Of a stretch of 64,000 bases of DNA, positions 58,545 to 64,000 are shown piece by piece. The stretch comes from Nocardia sp. SYP-A9097. GTDB taxonomy: Bacteria; Actinomycetota; Actinomycetes; Mycobacteriales; Mycobacteriaceae. The position numbers and the translations under genes were made by a program. Positions within the stretch are counted from its first letter, which is position 1; every line of letters starts with the position of its first letter. The notes beneath the pieces were generated by a model that did no database searches, was not told where the DNA came from, and worked only from the letters and a program-made list of their open reading frames with translations. Location of the stretch: contig NZ_WJIC01000008.1 of NCBI RefSeq assembly GCF_009649815.1, positions 186,001 through 250,000 of the forward strand. Direction: 5' to 3'.

Positions 58545-60539
58545 ATGCGGCTACCGAAGCGGCTCTCCACGCTGATGTCCGGCTTCGTGCTGGCCTTGAT
58601 TCTCCCCTGTGGCACAGGCGCGCCCGCGCAGGCGGAGCAGCCGCAGCGGCTACCCAGCTATGTCACCGATTCGGCGGGCGCGTTGCGCGGCGGTCAGACC
58701 GCCGAGGTCCAGAGTGCGATCGATTCGCTGTACACGAAAGACCATGAGCGACTGTGGGTTGTCTATGTCCACGACTTCGCGGGGATGGATGCGCAGAGTT
58801 GGGGCGAGCAGACCGCGAAAGCCTCCAACTTCGGGGATCGGGATGTGCTGCTCTCGGTCGCGATCGATGATCGCGGATACGCGTTCACCGGGAGTGCTCC
58901 GGCCTCGGTCAGCGAGAAGGAACTCGATCAGCTGCTCGGCGATCAGGTCGAGCCCAAGCTGCGCGCCGGAGACTGGGCGGGGGCCGCGATCACGACGGCG
59001 AATGGTTTGTCCGCGGCCATGAGCGACTCCGGGGGCGGGCTGAGCATCTGGGTGGTGTTGCTGCTGGTGCTCGTGGTGGCGGTGCTCGTCGGCGGGCTGC
59101 TGTTGTGGTCGCGCGGGCGTAAGGGGCGGCGGGCGCGGGCCGAGGTGGAGGCGGCACGCAAGGTCGATCCAGCCGATTCCCAGGCGCTCGGCGCGCTGCC
59201 GCTGGCCGCTCTGGACGCACGCTCCAAAGAACTGTTGGTCGACATCGATAATGCGATTCGCACCAGTGCCGAGGAATTGCGGCTCGCCACCGACGAATTC
59301 GGGGCGACCGCCACCGCACCATTCACCGGCGCGCTCGAGGCGGCGAAGAACGCCCTCGGTAAAGCCTTTTCCATCCGCCAGCAACTCGACGACGATATTC
59401 CCGAAACTCCCGAGCAACAGCGCACCATGCTGGTGGAACTGATCAGCACCTGCGGGCGCGCGGATCATGAGCTCGATGCCAAAGTCACCGAATTCGATGC
59501 CATGCGGAATCTGCTCATCAATGCCGGCGAACGCCTCGACGCGCTGACCCGCGATCTGATCGAGCTGACCGCCCGGGCGCCGGGTTCGGAGGCGGCACTC
59601 GCACAGCTGGTGGCGGCCCAGCCCGCGTCGGTGCTGACACCAATCCACGACAATGTGAATATGGCGAAGGAGCGGATCTCCTTCGCGGAGAAGGGGATTC
59701 AGGACGGGCGCACGGCGGCGGCGCGACCGGTCGGCGAGCAGGGGGCGGCGGTGGCGGCCATTCGCGCGGCGGAGGCGGCGATCAATACCGCACGGACACT
59801 GCTCAATGCGGTCGATACCGCCGCCACCGATATCGAGCAGGCGCGCGCCGGACTGCCCGGCATCATCGAGGAACTGCGGCACGATCTGGGCACCGCGGCC
59901 GCGCTCATCAAACACGGCGGACCGGAGCTCGCCGCGGCCGCCACCGCCGCCCGCACCGCCCTCGACCACGCCAGTATCGAGGGCGCGAACAATCCGCTGG
60001 GCACCTTCCAGCAGGCGGTGGGCGCGGATACCGTGCTGGACAAGGCGATTGCCGCCGCCACCGATCGCCGGCTCGCCGCCGAGGACCTCGCCCGCCGCCT
60101 CGACCAGGCGCTCACCGCGGCCCGCGGCCAGATCAATGCCGCCACCGATTTCATCAGCACCCGGCGCGGCGGTGTCGACGCCGAACCTCGCACCCGCCTC
60201 GCCGAAGCCCAGCGCAGCCTGGACCAGGCACAGCAGTTGGCCGAATCCGATCCGGCACAAGCCCTCACCGCCGCCCAGCGCGCCACCGAACTCGGCACCC
60301 GCGCCTTGGTCACCGCGCAAGCCGCCGTCCAGCAATGGCAATCCCAGCAGGCCGGCTCCAACTCCCAAACCGGTGCGGTGCTGAGCGGCATCCTCATCGA
60401 CGGCGTGCTCCGCGGCATGGGCGGCGGATACCGCAGCGGCGGAGGCGGATTCAGTGGCGGAGGCGGAGGCTCCTACGGCCCCGGCTCCTACGGCGGCTCC
60501 GACGGCTCCCGCCGCATCAGCCGAGGCGGCCGCTTCTAA
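58545..60539 (+). CDS. TPM-domain membrane protein with helical repeats
   Basis: 664 residues. Signal peptide (1-30), TPM domain about 35-160 (LPSYVTDSAGALRGGQTAEV, DVLLSVAIDDRGYAFTGS), membrane helix about 167-188, then about 390 residues of Ala-rich helices resembling repeated helical bundles, and a Gly/Ser/Tyr-rich C-terminal tail (GGGGFSGGGGGSYGPGSYGG). Topology: TPM domain outside, helical part inside. Known actinobacterial family of unknown function. A large hairpin follows. Confidence 0.85.
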   Translation: MRLPKRLSTLMSGFVLALILPCGTGAPAQAEQPQRLPSYVTDSAGALRGGQTAEVQSAIDSLYTKDHERLWVVYVHDFAGMDAQSWGEQTAKASNFGDRDVLLSVAIDDRGYAFTGSAPASVSEKELDQLLGDQVEPKLRAGDWAGAAITTANGLSAAMSDSGGGLSIWVVLLLVLVVAVLVGGLLLWSRGRKGRRARAEVEAARKVDPADSQALGALPLAALDARSKELLVDIDNAIRTSAEELRLATDEFGATATAPFTGALEAAKNALGKAFSIRQQLDDDIPETPEQQRTMLVELISTCGRADHELDAKVTEFDAMRNLLINAGERLDALTRDLIELTARAPGSEAALAQLVAAQPASVLTPIHDNVNMAKERISFAEKGIQDGRTAAARPVGEQGAAVAAIRAAEAAINTARTLLNAVDTAATDIEQARAGLPGIIEELRHDLGTAAALIKHGGPELAAAATAARTALDHASIEGANNPLGTFQQAVGADTVLDKAIAAATDRRLAAEDLARRLDQALTAARGQINAATDFISTRRGGVDAEPRTRLAEAQRSLDQAQQLAESDPAQALTAAQRATELGTRALVTAQAAVQQWQSQQAGSNSQTGAVLSGILIDGVLRGMGGGYRSGGGGFSGGGGGSYGPGSYGGSDGSRRISRGGRF

Positions 60540-60546
60540 CCTGTCC

Positions 60547-60605
60547 GCCGAGTGTGCACTCACGGCGGGCAACAGCCCCAAATACCGCCATGAATGCACG
60601 CTCGC
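60547..60605. repeat. Dispersed repeat pair, locus B
   Basis: GCCGAGTGTGCACTCACGGC at 60547-60566 and the inverted counterpart CCGCCATGAATGCACGCTCG at 60585-60604. Same family as the cluster at 3515-3596. Lies just after the TPM gene stop. Confidence 0.65.
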
Positions 60606-60640
60606 ACCTAGCCGGGGCACGCCCACCCGCGAAGTGAGGC

Positions 60641-60737
60641 CCCCGTCATCCCGGCGCGTTTTTGGCCGGGATCCACCGAATTCGGCTGGAGCACAGTCAG
60701 TGTGGATCCCGGCCAAAAGCATGCCGGGATGACGGGG
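60641..60737. terminator. Two-tier hairpin between convergent genes
   Basis: Outer arms CCCCGTCATCCCGGC (60641-60655) and complement (60723-60737), inner arms TTTTGGCCGGGATCCAC (60660-60676) and complement (60702-60718), all perfect. It stands between the convergent TPM and response-regulator genes and can stop transcription from both sides. I have seen very similar GTCATCCCGGC palindromes widely in Nocardia and Rhodococcus, so it is probably also a dispersed element. Confidence 0.75.
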
Positions 60738-60785
60738 ACGAGGGCGGGAGCAAGGGCGGGGACAGGAGCGAGGGACCGCGCGAGG

Positions 60786-61391
60786 TCAGAGCCAGCCGAG
60801 GCGGTCTGCGGCGCGGGCAGCTTCGGCGCGGGTTCGGGTGCCGGTCTTGCCTATTGCGGAGGAGAGGTGGTTGCGGACGGTGCCTTCGGAGAGGTGCAGG
60901 GATTTGGCGATTGCGGCGGCGGTGGCGCCGTCGGAGGCGGCGGCTAGGACTTCGCGTTCACGGGGAGTGAGGGGGGAGGTTCCGGCGGTGAGGGTTTCGG
61001 TGGCCAGGGCCGGGTCTACTACGCGCAGGCCCAGGTGGACGCGGCGGACGGCGTCGGCTAGTTCGCGGGCGGGCGTGTCCTTGACCACAAAGCCGCTCGC
61101 ACCGGCGTCGATGGCACGGCGCAGGAAGCCGGGGCGGCCGAAGGTGGTGACCATGAGGATGCGGACCGCCGGGTGCGCGGTGTGGAGTTGGGCCGCGGCG
61201 GCTATGCCGTCCAGGCCGGGCATCTCCACATCGAGCAGGGCCACATCGGGATTCGTGCGTTCGACGGCGGCGAGCACCTCATCGCCGCGGCCGACCTCGG
61301 CTACCACTTCCAGGTCGGGTTCCAGGCTCAGCAGGGCCGCGAGCGCGCCGCGTACCAGCGCCTGATCGTCGGCGAGCAGTAGTTTGATCAC
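60786..61391 (-). CDS. NarL/LuxR-type response regulator
   Basis: 201 residues. Receiver domain with acidic pocket LLADDQ, phospho-acceptor Asp in DVALLDVEMPGLDG and Lys in GFVVKDTPARELA. C-terminal LuxR helix-turn-helix LTPREREVLAAASDGATAAA and LHLSEGTVRNHLSSAIGKTG. Its ATG overlaps the kinase stop (ATGA). Pair resembles DesK/DesR and LiaSR-type systems. Targets unknown. Confidence 0.93.
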   Translation of the reverse strand: MIKLLLADDQALVRGALAALLSLEPDLEVVAEVGRGDEVLAAVERTNPDVALLDVEMPGLDGIAAAAQLHTAHPAVRILMVTTFGRPGFLRRAIDAGASGFVVKDTPARELADAVRRVHLGLRVVDPALATETLTAGTSPLTPREREVLAAASDGATAAAIAKSLHLSEGTVRNHLSSAIGKTGTRTRAEAARAADRLGWL

Positions 61392-62608
61392 TTCGGGTCT
61401 CCCATCGATGCCGCCGGAAAGCTTGCCAGGACCCGTGATCCGCCCTCCGGGCGATTGGCCACGGTGAGGGTGCCGCCGATGGCGCGTACCCGCTCGCTCA
61501 GCCCGGACAGGCCGGAGCCGAAGCCCATTTCGCCGAAACCGCTGCCGTCATCGCTGACTTCGATACTGGTCGGGGTGACCCGCACGGTGGCGTGCCGGGC
61601 TCCGCTGTGCCGCACGATATTGGTGACCGCCTCGCGCAGCACCCAGCCGAAGACCACACTGTGCCGGGCGGGCAGTTCCTCGGACTCGGGCAGTTCGGCC
61701 TCGATCTCCGCGGCGCGCAAGGCCGTTCGCGCATTGACGAGTTCACCGGCGAGGGAGACCTCGCGCAGTCCGCCGACCGTGCTGCGCACCCCGGCGAGGG
61801 CTTCGCGTACCAATCGCTCCACATCGGCCAGTTCCTGTTTGGCGCGCGCCGGATCGATCTCCAGAAGTCGTTGGGCCAATTCGGTTTTCACTGTGATTAC
61901 GGTCAGCGAATGGCCGAGGATATCGTGCACGTCACGGCCGACGCGCAGCCGCTCCTCAGCGATGGCGAGATCGGTCAATTGCTGTCGCGCCACATTCAAT
62001 TGCTGATTGCGCTGGATCAGCTGGCGAATGCCGCCGACCGCGAACGCCGCCATGGCCATCGACTGCAGGGTGGCATAGTCCGGCTCGCTCCCGGCGATCG
62101 CCTGCGGCACCACAGCCGCCACCAGCATTACCCCGAGCAGGGTCGGAATCGCCTGCCGCACAGGCAGTGTGAAGGCGATGAACGACGCGAGATAGATGGC
62201 CAGCCCCACCGCCTCACCGTGCAGGGTCACCGCGACCGCCGCCAGCAGCGCGAGCTGCACACCCAGCAGCGGGAAGATGGTGCGCGAAGGCGGACTCGGC
62301 CACGCCGGACCGGTGGTCGGCATGCGCAGCAGGAACCAGTACGAACCGATATAGGTGAGACCGAAGGCCACGATCACCGCGAGCGTGTACACCCGCGACA
62401 CCGCATTATCGAGCGCACAGGCCCGCTGCAGCGGTGGGATCAGATACACCGACCAGACGGCCGCGAAGATCCAGCCGACCCGCCTGCGCCGCGCGATACT
62501 CTCCCGACTCTCCACCACGGTGCCGGACGCTACCGCAGGCCACGACGATATGCGCCGACCCCGCGGTTCGCCGACCATCGGGTGACCGTCCCGCACTGGA
62601 GTACTCAT
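61388..62608 (-). CDS. HisKA_3 sensor histidine kinase
   Basis: 406 residues. About six membrane helices (residues about 45-190) without a large outside loop, then the dimerisation domain with phospho-His in GRDVHDILGHSLTVIT and the ATPase domain (EAVTNIVRHSGARHATV, SDDGSGFGEMGFGSGLSGLS). Membrane sensor of the DesK class, perhaps sensing envelope state. ATG at 62608 chosen; an in-frame start at 62641 is possible. Confidence 0.9.
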   Translation of the reverse strand: MSTPVRDGHPMVGEPRGRRISSWPAVASGTVVESRESIARRRRVGWIFAAVWSVYLIPPLQRACALDNAVSRVYTLAVIVAFGLTYIGSYWFLLRMPTTGPAWPSPPSRTIFPLLGVQLALLAAVAVTLHGEAVGLAIYLASFIAFTLPVRQAIPTLLGVMLVAAVVPQAIAGSEPDYATLQSMAMAAFAVGGIRQLIQRNQQLNVARQQLTDLAIAEERLRVGRDVHDILGHSLTVITVKTELAQRLLEIDPARAKQELADVERLVREALAGVRSTVGGLREVSLAGELVNARTALRAAEIEAELPESEELPARHSVVFGWVLREAVTNIVRHSGARHATVRVTPTSIEVSDDGSGFGEMGFGSGLSGLSERVRAIGGTLTVANRPEGGSRVLASFPAASMGDPK

Positions 62609-62709
62609 TCCTCCACTATCGGACACATCGCCCGCCGGCACCTCGGCCGACCGTCACCGTTCACCCATGACAGATGTCATCCATGAACCCGAGGCCGGGC
62701 GGTACTGCG

Positions 62710-63993
62710 TCAGATGATGATGGTCACGGTGTGGAATCCGCTCGGGCCGGACGGGAAGGAGGGGCGGTCGGTGCCGTCCTGGACTTCGCCGGAGCGGCCG
62801 ATGGCGCGGGACTGGATGGTGTGGGTACCGGGCGGAAGGTCCACCACGGTGCGCCAGCGCCGCCAGGCGGCGGGGGCCGACTCCGCGCCGAGTTCGACTG
62901 GGAGCCAATCGGTTTCGTCGACTCGTATTTCGACTCCGGAGACGCCCTGCGGTGGCGCCCAGGCGACTCCGGCGACCGTGGTCTTACCGGGGCTGCCATT
63001 ACCACTGGAGGCCACATCGATGCGCGATTGCGGTGTCACCCACAGGGTTTGGTTGGTCCAGCCGCGCTTCCACCAGTAGTCGACGTGTGAGTCGTCGGCG
63101 AGTTCGAGCTCCGAGATCCACTTCGCACCGGTGTACTGGCCGTAGATGCCGGGCACGAAAACCCTTGCCGGGAAACCGTGTTCGGGTGGCAGCGGTTCGC
63201 CGTTCATACCGATCACCAGATAGCCGGGCAGCTCACCCGTGCGCAACAACTCCATGGGCAGCGAGATGGTGTAGCCGTCCACCGCGCGCGTCACCAGCCG
63301 CGTCGCTCCCGCTTCGGGCATGGCGTGATCGAAGAGCGTGGTCAGCGGCACCCCGAACCAACGAGCGTTTCCGGCCCGATGCTGTCCGGGCGTGTTGTGC
63401 ACGCACACCATGACCGCGTCGAACTCCACCGCCTGCTCGGCGAGATCTGCCAGCGACAGCCGCAGCGGGTGCGCGACCTTGCCGCTGATGGTCAGCCGCC
63501 ACTGCTTCGGATCGATGCGCGGCGGTCGCGAATTCACGTCCGCCACATAGAATCTGCCCGTCTTGGTGATCAGCGGCGACAACCCGGGTTCGGTGCCGAG
63601 CCCGTCCTCCGCCATCGGTGTGTGCGAACCCATGGGCCCGATGCGTCGCACCCGTTCGGCGTACCGCTGGTCTTCGCGCCGGATGAGCGTCTCGGCAGCG
63701 GCCAGCATGCCCACACCACCTGCGGCCCAGAGCAATTCGCCGCCGATCCCCGTGGGCGGGCGGCGCAATCCGGCGCGCAGGACCGCGGCCGCCGCGACCC
63801 CGCCGAGTGCGCCCGGCACCGAGCGATTCGCGCTGCGCAGCGCCACCGCACCGGCCCCCGCGCCGAGCGCCGCCACCGCGGGTGTGCGCAATCGTTCGGG
63901 CAGCAGGGCCAATCCGGCCGACGCGGCAACGATATTCACCGCGACACTGCCGCGCGTGGCCTCCTTGTCATAGCGGCCGGACCTGGCCACCAT
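62710..63993 (-). CDS. Sulfite-oxidase-fold molybdoenzyme, start possibly outside window
   Basis: 427 residues visible. The N-terminal part has hydrophobic helices (about 15-100). Then comes the oxidoreductase molybdopterin domain (RFYVADVNSRPPRIDPKQWR, FDAVMVCVHNTPGQ, whose Cys is the usual molybdenum ligand, GYTISLPMELL, PARVFVPGIYGQYTGAKWI). The Mo-co dimerisation domain follows (GVAWAPPQGVSGVEIRVDET, HTIQSRAIGRSGE). Membrane-anchored actinobacterial homologues of this fold are common, substrate unknown. The first Met lies 7 nt from the window edge, so the real start may be further right. Confidence 0.85.
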   Translation of the reverse strand: MVARSGRYDKEATRGSVAVNIVAASAGLALLPERLRTPAVAALGAGAGAVALRSANRSVPGALGGVAAAAVLRAGLRRPPTGIGGELLWAAGGVGMLAAAETLIRREDQRYAERVRRIGPMGSHTPMAEDGLGTEPGLSPLITKTGRFYVADVNSRPPRIDPKQWRLTISGKVAHPLRLSLADLAEQAVEFDAVMVCVHNTPGQHRAGNARWFGVPLTTLFDHAMPEAGATRLVTRAVDGYTISLPMELLRTGELPGYLVIGMNGEPLPPEHGFPARVFVPGIYGQYTGAKWISELELADDSHVDYWWKRGWTNQTLWVTPQSRIDVASSGNGSPGKTTVAGVAWAPPQGVSGVEIRVDETDWLPVELGAESAPAAWRRWRTVVDLPPGTHTIQSRAIGRSGEVQDGTDRPSFPSGPSGFHTVTIII

Positions 63994-64000
63994 GGTCTCC

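Noticed and set aside
58650..60722. 690-residue minus-strand open frame
   Set aside because: Antisense of the Ala-rich TPM-protein gene; repetitive Gly/Ala/Arg content only.

Overview
The window is high-GC actinobacterial DNA, most likely from Nocardia or a close relative in Mycobacteriales. Supporting signs are a Nocardia-type carboxylic acid reductase, ESX/type VII secretion substrates with YbaB-like partners, an XRE/DUF397 regulator pair, and many GTG starts with 1-4 nt start/stop overlaps. Gene identities come from reading motifs in the sequence; no database search was possible.

Layout. 1-3368 (-): carboxylic acid reductase, 3' end cut by the window edge, with a repetitive insertion in its adenylation domain. 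3.4-4.07 kb: gene-free, repeat- and pyrimidine-rich. 4.07-16.0 kb: a choline-to-glycine catabolic island. The minus-strand operon runs dimethylglycine oxidase, sarcosine oxidase, Rieske monooxygenase, betaine aldehyde dehydrogenase, APC permease, choline oxidase, IclR regulator. Diverging from it are a Rieske ferredoxin and a ferredoxin reductase that can supply electrons to the Rieske oxygenase. Two related palindromes sit at the two divergent promoters. 16.0-20.0 kb: cupredoxin lipoprotein, beta-lactamase-fold protein, PNPOx-like protein, SRPBCC protein and patatin.

20.2-44.5 kb is a polymorphic-toxin region. A plus-strand locus (20.2-24.0 kb) has an EspC-like protein, a WXG-type effector, lipoproteins and a YbaB-like protein. 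A minus-strand locus (41.2-24.4 kb) has a WXG100-like protein, a YbaB-like protein and a 3421-residue effector with several enzymatic-looking domains, followed by a train of small putative immunity genes. The two loci converge, and decayed paralogues of the immunity genes lie between them. 41.2-42.5 kb is a graveyard of gene remnants, including an IS3-type transposase fragment.

44.63-50.09 kb is a small degraded integrative element at tRNA-Asn. The tRNA 3' end is duplicated at the far end, candidate integrase arm sites occur at both ends, and the tyrosine recombinase is broken. Its cargo includes a HEPN-like protein, a NERD-domain membrane protein and an inverted duplication of a tiny zinc-ribbon gene.

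50.3-64 kb is mostly housekeeping: dnaG, an ECF biotin transporter (bioN-bioY-bioM), a DUF4190-type protein, dgt, a DUF218 protein, a metallo-hydrolase, a TPM-domain protein, a two-component system and a sulfite-oxidase-fold molybdoenzyme that reaches the right edge.
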